This document shows, in pieces, positions 43,937-52,961 of a stretch of DNA of 64,000 nt. Each line of letters begins with the position of its first letter. Position 1 is the stretch's first letter. A program made the position numbers and the translations under genes. Location of the stretch: assembly GCA_947488155.1 (NCBI GenBank), contig CANKYK010000001.1, positions 1,568,439-1,632,438 on the forward strand. Reading direction: 5' to 3'. Origin of the DNA: an uncultured Erythrobacter sp. GTDB taxonomy: Bacteria; Pseudomonadota; Alphaproteobacteria; Sphingomonadales; Sphingomonadaceae. Under the pieces are notes generated by a model that worked only from the letters and a program-made list of their open reading frames with translations, searched no databases and was not told where the DNA came from.

Positions 43937-44497
43937 TCAGGAAAGCCCGTCGATCGCGGCCCAGCGCACAGAATGATTGCGGCACGCTAGCCGCTTTGCG
44001 CGCTGAGCATTCATCCCTCCCAATGCGATGACAGGCGCATGGGAATATTGGCTAAGGCTCTGAAAACGAGTGGTTCCAAGCACTTTGCCGCTGGGATGAG
44101 AGCGGGTTGGGAACACCGGTGAGAGTAGCACAGCATTCGCGCCAAAACGGTTCGCAAGGCCAATTTCATTGAGGTTATGCGCGGTGGCGAGATGCAGCAT
44201 GTCTGAGCGGCGCGGGGTCAAAGACCGGGCCGGGCCGTAAATGCCATCTGCGCCCCATTCCCGCGCGTTCAGCGCGCTATCGGCTAAAATGACCACATGT
44301 CCGCGCGCCTTGGCAACCTTGCGCAGCGTGCGAAATCGCTCCCACCGGGCCGGGTCGCCTAAATGATAATGGCGATAGATAAACCCGCTGCCGCGCGGCA
44401 ATGCGCGCAGGGCCTGCTCCAGCCCAGTATCATTGCGCGCATCAGAGATGAGCCACAAATTGGGCAAGCCGGCAGCGATGGTCTGGTGTGACGCCAT
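43937..44497 (-). CDS. ThiE/TenI-like thiamine phosphate synthase family protein
   Basis: The 186-aa product has the TIM-barrel pattern of thiamine phosphate synthase: LWLISDARND at the start, REWGADGIYGPARS (position of the usual GVHLG loop), ATAHNLNEIGLANRFGANAVLLSPVFPTRSHP and PVIALGGMNAQRAKRL. It is shorter than ThiE and some catalytic-loop residues are not recognisable, so it may be a TenI-like or divergent enzyme. I chose ATG 44497; a longer frame would overlap the divergent PLPBP gene. Confidence 0.82.
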   Translation of the reverse strand: MASHQTIAAGLPNLWLISDARNDTGLEQALRALPRGSGFIYRHYHLGDPARWERFRTLRKVAKARGHVVILADSALNAREWGADGIYGPARSLTPRRSDMLHLATAHNLNEIGLANRFGANAVLLSPVFPTRSHPSGKVLGTTRFQSLSQYSHAPVIALGGMNAQRAKRLACRNHSVRWAAIDGLS

Positions 44498-44532
44498 GGC
44501 TCCGCTATAGCGCGGGCAAAGGACAAGACGAT

Positions 44533-45198
44533 ATGGAAATAGCTCAGACACCGCTTGGCGAAGTGCAGGCCAAAATTGGCAAGATGTGCAAGATTGCGCG
44601 GCGTGAAGCCAAGGATGTCACCCTGATCGCAGTCAGCAAAACCCATCCGGCAGAGCGGATTGTGCCGCTGCTGGAGGAGGGGCAGCGTGTGTTTGGCGAA
44701 AACCGCGTGCAAGAGGCGCAGGATAAATGGCCCGCATTGCGCGCGCAATATCCCGATGTGGAGCTGCATCTGATCGGGCAATTGCAGTCCAACAAGGCGG
44801 AGGATGCGGTGGAGCTGTTCGACTGTATCCATGGGCTTGATCGGGCAAGCCTGCTGAAAGCTCTGGCCAAGGCGATGGACAAGACGGGCAGAAAGGTGCC
44901 GTGTTTTATCCAGGTCAATATTGGCGCGGAAGAGCAAAAGGGCGGCTGCGCCATTGCCGATGTACCGGATTTGCTCGCCAAGGCGCGCGAGGCGGGCATT
45001 CCGGTCGCGGGCCTGATGTGCTTGCCGCCTGCCGGCATCGAGCCTGCGCCGTTTTTCGCGCTGCTCCATAAGATTGCGCAGGACAATGGCCTTGCGGGCC
45101 TCTCCATGGGGATGAGTGGCGATTATGAGACGGCGGTCCAGCTGGGCGCGACGCATGTGCGGGTAGGCACCGCCCTGTTCGGTGCGCGTGGGGGCTAA
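44533..45198 (+). CDS. PLP-homeostasis protein (YggS/PLPBP family)
   Basis: Binds pyridoxal phosphate and balances vitamin B6 and amino-acid pools, without known catalysis. 221 aa; the PLP lysine is Lys36 in LIAVSKTHP; other motifs are GENRVQEAQDKW, HLIGQLQSNKA, and the phosphate-binding end LSMGMSGDYETAVQLGATHVRVGTALFG. ATG 44533 is the conserved family start. The next gene follows after 6 bp. Confidence 0.95.
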   Translation: MEIAQTPLGEVQAKIGKMCKIARREAKDVTLIAVSKTHPAERIVPLLEEGQRVFGENRVQEAQDKWPALRAQYPDVELHLIGQLQSNKAEDAVELFDCIHGLDRASLLKALAKAMDKTGRKVPCFIQVNIGAEEQKGGCAIADVPDLLAKAREAGIPVAGLMCLPPAGIEPAPFFALLHKIAQDNGLAGLSMGMSGDYETAVQLGATHVRVGTALFGARGG

Positions 45199-45204
45199 GG
45201 CTCG

Positions 45205-45681
45205 ATGAGTGCCGCAGCGCCTGATAATCTTGCCGAGCTAAAGGCCTTTGGTGCCGACTGGCTGGAACCTCTTGGCGCGGTGGCGGATGTTCGGTTTGAA
45301 TATGCATCCTTCGAGGAATGCTTCGATGCGCCCAGCGTGATTGCGGACAGGTTTGTTGCTCAATTTGGCTTCAAGCAAATCGGCTTCAATTGGGAGATGC
45401 TTGATGCGAGCGCGGATGCCAGCGGAGCAAGAGCGGCGCTTACAGTCATGTCCGAAGCGTTTGAGCGCGAGATGGTGCAGCGCCAACAATGGCTAGGCGC
45501 AGAGCGCGCGGGAGCCTGCGCAAATGCGTTCATCAACGCCTTTGAACCAGCGCAGCGCACGATCCTGAGTAATCGGTTTGATGGATTGTGGAACCCGATT
45601 TCTGATGCGACCTTTGAATGGGCTTTTGTCGGTTTTGATAGTCGCAAGATCGCGCTGCTATTGGTGATGGCAGACGGTTAG
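45205..45681 (+). CDS. Hypothetical protein
   Basis: The 158-aa acidic, soluble product has no signal peptide and no membrane segment and belongs to no family I recognise. Features seen: a Phe-rich N-terminal half (FEYASFEECFDAP, FGFKQIGFNWEML) and a Trp-containing C-terminal (NRFDGLWNPISDATFEWAFVGFD). It is codirectional with and 6 bp after the PLPBP gene, so it is likely cotranslated. Codon use is like its neighbours. Confidence 0.7.
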   Translation: MSAAAPDNLAELKAFGADWLEPLGAVADVRFEYASFEECFDAPSVIADRFVAQFGFKQIGFNWEMLDASADASGARAALTVMSEAFEREMVQRQQWLGAERAGACANAFINAFEPAQRTILSNRFDGLWNPISDATFEWAFVGFDSRKIALLLVMADG

Positions 45682-45696
45682 TTTGGTTTGATTAGG

Positions 45697-45782
45697 CCCA
45701 GCCACCCGCTCCCTCCACCCTTCCACCCGGAGCCTACCGGGATACCATCCGGGTGGAAGGGTGGAGGGAGCGGGTGGCTGGG
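45697..45782. repeat. Long inverted-repeat element, copy B, perfect
   Basis: Arms of 35 bp (45697-45731 and 45748-45782) are perfectly complementary around a 16-bp loop. The inner arm core CCTCCACCCTTCCACCCGGA equals that of copy A; the outer arm differs at four base pairs plus one missing pair, each change matched on the other arm. It sits in the 121-bp gap between two convergent genes, where a strong hairpin could stop or stabilise both transcripts. Confidence 0.92.
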
Positions 45783-45802
45783 GTCCGCAGAGCAAACCAC
45801 CC

Positions 45803-48583
45803 TCAAACCTTCTCCAGCTGGCGCTGTTTCTCATCGCTTGCCGCCTCTAGCAGAGCGCTGCGAATTTCATTCAACCGCTCTGCCGCCTTTACCTTCGCAC
45901 CGGTCAAATCAGTCACATAGAACGTATCCACCACCCGCTCCCCATAGGCAGTGATGTGTGCCGAATGGACGATCAGGTTCGATTGATAGAGCGCATGGGC
46001 CAAGCGGTTGAGCAACGCCGGGCGATCGCGCGCGGTCACCTCTATCAGGGTGAAGCGGCCAGAGGCTTCGTTGTCGAAATTGACTCGCGGAGCGACGGAA
46101 AACGCCTTTGACTGGCGATGCGGCAGCGGGCGGGCGGCCAGCTTCGGCACCAAAGAGGTCTTGCCCGTCAGTGCGTCTGTGATCGCTGTCTTCAGGCGCG
46201 CAATTTGTGTGTCTTCGCTGAACGGCTGGCCATGCTGATCCTGAACCAGGAAATTATCGACGGCATAGCCACTCTTCGCGGTGTGAATGCGGGCATCAAT
46301 AATGTTTGCACCGGCTAGATGGATGCCGCCGGCAATACGGTAAAACAGGCCCGCATCATCGGCCGCGATCACACTGACGAGGGTCGCGCCGCGCTGTTCA
46401 TAGACTTCGCAATGGATCGAGAGATGGTCTTCAACTTTGCGGGCCACATCATATTGAACCAGGTTCAGCGCGATGATGTCCACCGGTTCAGCGATCCAAT
46501 AGGCATCGCTCAGCAGATCGCCGACTTCCTCGACCAACGCCGATTTCTCGCCAAGCAATTCGCCTGCCGCTGCTTTCTTGGCAGCAACGCGTTCCTTGCG
46601 GCCATGCCGCATATGGCCAAGCCGCAGGCGCTCTTGCGCCCCGTCAAACAATTCGCCCAGCAGCTGACCTTTCCAGCTGTTCCAGGTGCCGGGGCCAACC
46701 GCGCGAATGTCGACTGCGGTCAGGATCGCAAGATTGCGCAGACGCTCCAGGCTTTGCACCTCCGCCACGAAGGTTTCGATGGTCTGCGGGTCGGTGAGGT
46801 CACGCTTTTGCGCGGTGGAGCTCATCAGCAGATGTTGCAGCACCAGCCACGCGACCAACTCTGTCTCTTCTTCGTCCAGGCCAAAGCGCGGGCACAATTC
46901 TTCGGCGACTTCTGCGCCCAGCACCGAATGATCGCCGCCTCGTCCCTTGGCAATGTCATGCAGCAGCACCGCAACATACAGCGCGCGGCGCGATTTGAGC
47001 TTGTGAATGATCCGCGTGGCGCGCGGGTGGTCGTCCTTCAGCTCGCCCTTTTCGATCTTGTTGAGCAGGCCAATCGCGCGGATCGTATGTTCGTCGACGG
47101 TATAGTGGTGATACATGTCGAACTGCATCTGAGCGTTTACGCGGCCAAAATCGGGGACGAATCGGCCAAAAACGCCTGCTTCATTCATCCAGCGCAATGC
47201 CGTTTCAGGATCATTGCGGCCGCCGAGCAGCGATAGGAACAGAGCATTGGCGCGCTTATCCCGGCGGACCGCGCGGTTGATCAGGCGGCTGTCACGGTCG
47301 GCCTGGCGCATGGTTTCGGGATGAACCTCAAGACCCTCCGCTTCCGCCAGTTGGAACAGTTCAATCAGGCGGACCGGATCATCGCGGAACCATTTGTTGG
47401 TCGGGGCCTTAATCTTGCCGCCAAACACGGTGTAGCCTTTGAGCGTACGAGATTTTTGACCCCAGCCTGCAAAAAAGCCACTGGAGGCGCGTTTCTTCGC
47501 GAACTTCTGATCCAGGTGAGCCAGGAACACGCCGGTCAGGCTGCCCACCCGTTTCGCCTGCAGGAAATAGAACTGCATGAAGCGTTCAACGGCGCTCTTG
47601 CCTGGCCGATCGGCAAAATTCATCCGCTCTGCTACCTGCCGCTGCAGGTCAAAGGTCAGCCGATCTTCAGCTCTGTCGGTAAGATCGTGCATGTGGCATC
47701 GCACCGCGAGCAAGAATCCTTCTGCGCGGCGGAAACTGCGATATTCTTGGCTGATCAGCAGGCCGACATCGACCAGATCGGCGGCGTTCCGGGCGCGGTG
47801 AATATATTTGCCGATCCAATACAATGTTTGCAGATCGCGCAGGCCGCCTTTGCCCTCTTTGATGTTCGGCTCCACGACATAGCGGCTGTTGCCCATCCGC
47901 TTGTGCCGCTCGTTGCGCTCGTCGAGCTTTTGAGTGAGGAATTGCCGCTCGCTGCCGCTGACTACTTCGCTCCAGAAACGCGTGCTGAGCTCATCATAAA
48001 GCGGCTGGTCGCCCCAGATGAAGCGCCCTTCGAGCAGAGCGGTGCGGATCGTCAGATCCTCCTGGGCCATGCTCATCGTGTCGGCAATGGTGCGGCTGGA
48101 ATGTCCGACCTTCAGGCCCAAATCCCACATCAGATAGAGGATCGCCTCAATCACCTGCTCGCACCAGGGCGCGCGCTTCATCGGGGTGATAAAGGCGATG
48201 TCGACATCGGAATGCGGCGCCATTTCCGCGCGGCCATAACCGCCGACCGCCAGGATTGAGAGGCGTTCCGCAGTGGTACGGTTGGCGACGGGATAGACAT
48301 GGCTGGTTACGTAATCGTGGATCACCCGCACCAATTGATCGACCAGAAAGGCATGGCCCGCGACGCATTCGTGCCCGGCAGAGGGTTTTTGTTTTAGCCG
48401 TTCAGAGAGTTCCGCGCGGCCCGCGTCCAAGGCGCTGCGCAGCGTCTCGACAATCTGAGTGCGCGCATCGGCCCCGCTCTCCTCAGCGAGAGCAGTGACC
48501 TGCTCTGCCAGAGCACGGCGATCGATGATCGCGCGCTGCCGAGGCACGCGCGGCGTTTTCGCGGGGCCGGGCACAGCCGTCAT
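45803..48583 (-). CDS. glnD: Bifunctional uridylyltransferase/uridylyl-removing enzyme (PII regulator)
   Basis: Senses glutamine and uridylylates or deuridylylates PII proteins. 926 aa, full length. Nucleotidyltransferase motif VGGYGRAEMAPHSDVDIAF near residue 115; HD domain with YTVDEHTIRAIGLL and LLHDIAKGRGGDHSVLGAEVAEE (about 515-570); two ACT domains at the end (HCEVYEQRGATLVSVIAADD and FTLIEVTARDRPALLNRLA). An Arg/Lys-rich insertion follows the HD part. Downstream of the acyl-CoA synthetase by 25 bp on the same strand, convergent with the hypothetical gene at 45205. Confidence 0.97.
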   Translation of the reverse strand: MTAVPGPAKTPRVPRQRAIIDRRALAEQVTALAEESGADARTQIVETLRSALDAGRAELSERLKQKPSAGHECVAGHAFLVDQLVRVIHDYVTSHVYPVANRTTAERLSILAVGGYGRAEMAPHSDVDIAFITPMKRAPWCEQVIEAILYLMWDLGLKVGHSSRTIADTMSMAQEDLTIRTALLEGRFIWGDQPLYDELSTRFWSEVVSGSERQFLTQKLDERNERHKRMGNSRYVVEPNIKEGKGGLRDLQTLYWIGKYIHRARNAADLVDVGLLISQEYRSFRRAEGFLLAVRCHMHDLTDRAEDRLTFDLQRQVAERMNFADRPGKSAVERFMQFYFLQAKRVGSLTGVFLAHLDQKFAKKRASSGFFAGWGQKSRTLKGYTVFGGKIKAPTNKWFRDDPVRLIELFQLAEAEGLEVHPETMRQADRDSRLINRAVRRDKRANALFLSLLGGRNDPETALRWMNEAGVFGRFVPDFGRVNAQMQFDMYHHYTVDEHTIRAIGLLNKIEKGELKDDHPRATRIIHKLKSRRALYVAVLLHDIAKGRGGDHSVLGAEVAEELCPRFGLDEEETELVAWLVLQHLLMSSTAQKRDLTDPQTIETFVAEVQSLERLRNLAILTAVDIRAVGPGTWNSWKGQLLGELFDGAQERLRLGHMRHGRKERVAAKKAAAGELLGEKSALVEEVGDLLSDAYWIAEPVDIIALNLVQYDVARKVEDHLSIHCEVYEQRGATLVSVIAADDAGLFYRIAGGIHLAGANIIDARIHTAKSGYAVDNFLVQDQHGQPFSEDTQIARLKTAITDALTGKTSLVPKLAARPLPHRQSKAFSVAPRVNFDNEASGRFTLIEVTARDRPALLNRLAHALYQSNLIVHSAHITAYGERVVDTFYVTDLTGAKVKAAERLNEIRSALLEAASDEKQRQLEKV

Positions 48584-48608
48584 GCTTTATGCAGCGTGCC
48601 CGGCGCCC

Positions 48609-50315
48609 TCATGCTTGTTCCATTTTCGCGGTGAATTGCTCGCGCAGGCTCTTCTTGTCGATCTTCTGCGTGCCGAGGCGCGGCAGCGCTTCGGTTGAGA
48701 CGAAGATATGCTCTTCCAGTGGTACCTTGAACGGCGCAATCCGGCCGAGCAGAAACTCACGCAACTGCGCCTGGTTCATCGCCGCCGCGCTGTCTTTCAC
48801 GCGGAAAATCGCCGCTGGCACTTCGCCCATGCGCTCATCCGGCAGGCCGAAAACAGAGCATTCCGCGATGTCTGCATGTGCATAGATCGCATCTTCCACT
48901 TCGATGCAGGTGATGTTCTCACCGCCGCGAATGATGATGTCTTTCTTGCGGTCGACGATGAAGAGATAACCGTCTTCATCGAGATAACCGAGGTCACCGG
49001 TGCGGAAGAACTGATTGTCGGTGAAAGCGGCGGCGGTTGCCTCGTCATTGTTCCAATAGCCGCGGAAATTCGCGACCGAGCGGATGCAGACCTCGCCAAC
49101 ATCGCCCTGAGCCAGCTCATCGCCGTCATCATTGAGTATTCGCAGATCAACCAGTGGCAGGCTGGCTTTGCCGGTCGATCCTGGCTTCGCTATGTAATTT
49201 TCGTTGAAATTGCCGCAGCCCACCGCATTGGTTTCAGTCAGGCCATAGCCGAGCAGCGGGAAGCCTTCTGGGAAGGCTTCCTTGATCTTGTTGACGTGTT
49301 CAACCGGGCGGGGCGCGCCGCCAGCGGCAAAGCTCTTACAAGCGGAAAGATCGTAGCTGCTGCGGTTTGGATGGGTCGCCATCTCATAGCTCATCAGCGG
49401 AACGCCAACGAAATAGGTTACGTTTTCTGCCTCCATCAGGCGCAGCGCTTCTTCTGCGTCCCATTTGGGCATCAGCACCAGCTTGCGGCTAATCGCATAG
49501 GATTGGAGGAATAGCGGAATTTCGCCGGTGACATGGAACAGCGGCACAGCGATCAGCGCGCATGGCTGGTCAGCGAGTTCCTGACCCTGGCTTTCCAGCA
49601 ACAGCTTGGCCATCGCGCTTTGCGCTACATAGTTCATTGTACCGCTGACCACGCCGAGGTGATCGGACCATGCGCCTTTCGACTGGCCGGTCGATCCAGA
49701 GGTGTAGAGAATGGTCGCCAGGTCATCTGCGCCCAACTGGCCGAGCATCGCCATGGCGGTCTGCCCCTCGGCCCAAGTCGCCTTGAGGCCCTGCGATGGC
49801 GCGCAGTCGTGCTCCATCATGATCAACTTGGCGTTGTGATCACTGCCTTCCAGACGTTTTGCCCGGCCCGCATCAACCACCACCGCTTTACATTCAGCCA
49901 GGCGGATACCGTAGGCGAGCTCATCACCCGACCAGAAACCGTTGAGCAAGGTCGCGCAGCCGCCAGCCATGATGATGCCCATATAGGCGATCATCCAATT
50001 GGCCGAATTGCGCGCCGCGATCCCGATCCGGTCGCCTTTCTGCACGTCATGCTGGGTCGCTAGACCGTGGGCAACATGGGTTGCCGCATGCCAGCATTCG
50101 CCAAAGGTCATGCGCAGATCGCCGTCGACCAAAAATTCTACATCTTTGTGCTCGTTGCAGAAATGCGCGAAATAATGCGCCAAAGTTGGCGGCGCGCCCA
50201 GAAATGCGGGCATTTCCACCCCGCCACGTTCAACCTGTTTGGTGACAAATGGCTGACCTTCTTTGGTCAACTCTCCGATGATCGCCTCAAGTGCAGTGTC
50301 CAGCTGTGTGGGCAT
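48609..50315 (-). CDS. Acyl-CoA synthetase (AMP-binding, class I adenylate-forming)
   Basis: Activates a carboxylic acid to its CoA thioester through an acyl-adenylate. 568 aa; AMP-binding P-loop YTSGSTGQSKGA, motif LLGYGLTETNAVG, FFRTGDLGYLDEDGYLFIVDRKKD and the C-terminal catalytic Lys in RLGTQKIDKKSLRE. GATAAGGAGAGA before the ATG is a good ribosome site. Acid specificity is not readable; N-terminal features fit medium or aromatic acids as well as fatty acids. No partner pathway genes lie alongside. Confidence 0.93.
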   Translation of the reverse strand: MPTQLDTALEAIIGELTKEGQPFVTKQVERGGVEMPAFLGAPPTLAHYFAHFCNEHKDVEFLVDGDLRMTFGECWHAATHVAHGLATQHDVQKGDRIGIAARNSANWMIAYMGIIMAGGCATLLNGFWSGDELAYGIRLAECKAVVVDAGRAKRLEGSDHNAKLIMMEHDCAPSQGLKATWAEGQTAMAMLGQLGADDLATILYTSGSTGQSKGAWSDHLGVVSGTMNYVAQSAMAKLLLESQGQELADQPCALIAVPLFHVTGEIPLFLQSYAISRKLVLMPKWDAEEALRLMEAENVTYFVGVPLMSYEMATHPNRSSYDLSACKSFAAGGAPRPVEHVNKIKEAFPEGFPLLGYGLTETNAVGCGNFNENYIAKPGSTGKASLPLVDLRILNDDGDELAQGDVGEVCIRSVANFRGYWNNDEATAAAFTDNQFFRTGDLGYLDEDGYLFIVDRKKDIIIRGGENITCIEVEDAIYAHADIAECSVFGLPDERMGEVPAAIFRVKDSAAAMNQAQLREFLLGRIAPFKVPLEEHIFVSTEALPRLGTQKIDKKSLREQFTAKMEQA

Positions 50316-50520
50316 GCGAATCTCTCTCCTTATCTTTTTATTCTTTTTAGGTGAGCGCCAGCCTGCGGCAAGCGCAAACCGACGCCCGTTTTCCTCTTAC
50401 TTGTAATGCGCACCGATAACGGAGGGTTCCCCCGGGCCATTCGCTGTGCCAAAAGCCGCGCATCAAGGGCGCGTCAAAGGCGCTTTGACGTCTCATTTGC
50501 GTGAATAAGAGGTTCGCTTC

Positions 50521-51405
50521 GTGCTGTCATTACTCGCCGCCAGCGGCGCCGCCGACCCAATCTATTGGGCAGAGCTTGGATTTACGCCGGGCATTGATCT
50601 GGGCTTCTTCACCTTGCGATATTATTCGCTGGCCTATCTGCTGGGCGTTATTTTTGCTTATTGGCACGTGTCCAAAATGCTCAAACAGCCCGGCGCGCCG
50701 ATGGCTCAGCGGCACGCCGATGATCTGTTCTTCTATTGCACACTTGGCGTGATCTTGGGTGGGCGATTGGGCTACGCCATGTTCTATCAGCCTGAACTGT
50801 TTACCGATTTCAGCGGAGATGGCTTTGTCAGCTGGAAGCTGCTGAGGCTGTGGGACGGCGGCATGAGCTTCCACGGCGGCCTTCTCGGTGTGCTCACGGC
50901 GATGGTTTGGGTCTCTTGGTCTGGTAAGCTCGATTTCGTGCGGGTCGCCGACTATGTTTGCACCACCGTACCGATGGGTATGTTCCTGGGACGGCTGGCC
51001 AATTTCAACAATGGTGAGTTGTGGGGCCGCCCGACGGATGTTGCCTGGGGTATGATCTTTCCCGGCGGAGGCGAAGTCGCTCGCCATCCCAGCCAACTCT
51101 ACCAAGCGGGGCTCGAAGGCCTGCTGCTGCTCATTATTTTGTTGCTGCTGTTCTGGAAAACCGGCGCGCGCTATCGCCGCGGGCTGCTCTCGGGCGTGTT
51201 CCTGCTCGGCATTGGCAGCGCACGCTTTATCAATGAATTCTTCCGCGAGCCCGATGCTCAGCTGGCCTACCGGGTCACTGAGACCGGCCTTAGCCAGGGT
51301 CAATGGTTGACCATTCCAATTATCCTGATCGGTCTGGCCGTAACGGCGTATGCAGTCATGAAAAAGCCTGTCGGCACCGGCGGGAGCGCGTCGGCCTCCG
51401 CATGA
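50521..51405 (+). CDS. lgt: Prolipoprotein diacylglyceryl transferase
   Basis: Adds diacylglycerol to the lipobox Cys of prelipoproteins at the inner membrane. 294 aa with seven hydrophobic segments; family motifs are SFHGGLLGVL, GRLANFNNGELWGRPTD (Lgt signature) and HPSQLYQAGLEGL. GTG start with AAGAGG eight bases upstream. The following methyltransferase gene overlaps its end (ATGA). It serves the several lipoproteins in this window. Upstream 205 bp have no recognised signal. Confidence 0.97.
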   Translation: MLSLLAASGAADPIYWAELGFTPGIDLGFFTLRYYSLAYLLGVIFAYWHVSKMLKQPGAPMAQRHADDLFFYCTLGVILGGRLGYAMFYQPELFTDFSGDGFVSWKLLRLWDGGMSFHGGLLGVLTAMVWVSWSGKLDFVRVADYVCTTVPMGMFLGRLANFNNGELWGRPTDVAWGMIFPGGGEVARHPSQLYQAGLEGLLLLIILLLLFWKTGARYRRGLLSGVFLLGIGSARFINEFFREPDAQLAYRVTETGLSQGQWLTIPIILIGLAVTAYAVMKKPVGTGGSASASA

Positions 51406-52460
51406 GTGAGCGCGCCACTGGCGAGCTGACGGCCATGTTTCGCCGGTTGATCCGAGAGACTGGGCCGATCAGCCTGCCGCAATTCATGGGTGAGAGCAAC
51501 GCGCGCTATTACACCAGCCGCGATCCGCTGGGCAGTGGCGGTGATTTTATCACTGCGCCTGAAATCAGCCAGATGTTCGGTGAGCTGATCGGCCTGTGGT
51601 TGGCGGATCTGTGGTCGCAAATGGGCTCACCAGAGCATGTCCATTATGTCGAGCTTGGCCCAGGACGCGGCACACTGGCTAGTGATGCTCTGCGCACGGC
51701 GGCGCGTTTCGGGCTTAAGCCTCAAGTGCATTTTGTTGAGGGGTCGGAAAGCCTGCGCGCCGTTCAACGCGGCGCCATGTCTGGCGCTACGCATCACGAT
51801 GATGTTGGCAGCCTGCCTGATGATGCGCCGATCCTACTGGTGGCGAATGAATTTTTCGATGCGCTGCCGATCCGCCAATTGCTGCGCACGCCCGGCGGCT
51901 GGCGCGAACGGATGATCGGGTTGGAGGGCGACGACCTCGTCTTCGTTGCCGGTGACAAGCCGATGGATGCCGCCGTCCCGGAGCAGTGGCGCGGTGCCGC
52001 TGAAGGCACATTGATCGAGACTTGTCCTGCCGCCGCGAGCGTTATGGCCGAGATTGCCGAGCGGCTCACAGGTCAAGGCGGCGCGGCGCTGGTGGTGGAT
52101 TATGGCGCGGCGAAACTCATTCCCGGCTCAACCCTGCAAGCGATCCGTGCGCATCAAAAGGTCGATGTCTTTGCCACGCCGGGTGAGGCAGACCTGACCG
52201 CGCATGTCGATTTTGGCCAGCTAAGCGAGACGGCGGAGCAGCACGGTGCGAATGTCATGGGGTTGACCACGCAGGGGCAATGGCTGAGCGCGCTCGGGAT
52301 CGATGCGCGGCTGGAGGCATTGCAGCGGCAATCGCCAGAAAATGCGGCCAAGCTTCAACGACAAAGAGACCGGCTGGTGGAGGCCGGGCAAATGGGTGAG
52401 CTGTTCAAGGTCATAGGCCTGTCGGGCGGCGGCTGGCCCAAGCATGGCGCCGGCTTTTGA
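51402..52460 (+). CDS. MidA/NDUFAF7-family SAM-dependent methyltransferase
   Basis: 352 aa from the ATG at 51402. In mitochondria the family methylates an arginine of complex I subunit NDUFS2; bacterial members probably act on NuoD. Motifs seen: GDFITAPEISQMFGELIG, SAM-site VHYVELGPGRGTLASD, and the family signature ILLVANEFFDALPIRQLL, then DYGAA. Lgt-midA adjacency is common in sphingomonads and other alphaproteobacteria. Start chosen for the ATGA overlap with lgt. Confidence 0.92.
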   Translation: MSERATGELTAMFRRLIRETGPISLPQFMGESNARYYTSRDPLGSGGDFITAPEISQMFGELIGLWLADLWSQMGSPEHVHYVELGPGRGTLASDALRTAARFGLKPQVHFVEGSESLRAVQRGAMSGATHHDDVGSLPDDAPILLVANEFFDALPIRQLLRTPGGWRERMIGLEGDDLVFVAGDKPMDAAVPEQWRGAAEGTLIETCPAAASVMAEIAERLTGQGGAALVVDYGAAKLIPGSTLQAIRAHQKVDVFATPGEADLTAHVDFGQLSETAEQHGANVMGLTTQGQWLSALGIDARLEALQRQSPENAAKLQRQRDRLVEAGQMGELFKVIGLSGGGWPKHGAGF

Positions 52461-52532
52461 GCGGGTTGTAACCACTGGCGCTCCGCCTGCGAATGCTCTT
52501 TTATAACCGTGCCTATAATTTTGGAGAATATG

Positions 52533-52961
52533 ATGCAGCTGCGCTTTGCTATCGTCGCCCCTGTTCTGGCTGCCATCGCGGCGACTGGCAGCCCGGCCTA
52601 CGCCGCTGATCCGATCTCGGGGCGGTGGGTTACGGAAGATAAAGATGCGGTCGTTTCTATTGGCAAATGCGGCGCAACCACCTGCGGCAGGATCGCACGT
52701 TTTCTTATCACTCCGCCTGATGGGGCCGATCAGCGCGACATTTACAATCCTGACAAAGCCAAGCGGAATCGCAAGCTGCTGGGCCTGCCAATCCTGACCA
52801 GCTTCAAGCAAGACGGCGACGTTTGGCGCGGACGCATTTACGATCCAAATGATGGCAAAAGCTACCGTTCAGTCTTGCGCCGCAAGAGCGCCAATGTGTT
52901 GGAGGTGAAGGGATGCATCGGGCCGTTTTGTCAAACCCAATTGTGGCGCAAGGCGCGCTAG
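52533..52961 (+). CDS. DUF2147 secreted protein
   Basis: 142 aa with a signal peptide (IVAPVLAAIAATGSPAYAAD) and the DUF2147 core: ISGRWVTEDKDAVVSIGKCG, LGLPILTSFKQDGDVWRGRIYDPNDGKSYRS and VKGCIGPFCQTQLWRK. The four Cys may form disulfides in the periplasm. Function unknown. ATG 52533 is preferred over 52530 for spacing to GGAG. Its TAG and the stop of the convergent ABC gene share the same CTAG. Confidence 0.88.
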   Translation: MQLRFAIVAPVLAAIAATGSPAYAADPISGRWVTEDKDAVVSIGKCGATTCGRIARFLITPPDGADQRDIYNPDKAKRNRKLLGLPILTSFKQDGDVWRGRIYDPNDGKSYRSVLRRKSANVLEVKGCIGPFCQTQLWRKAR

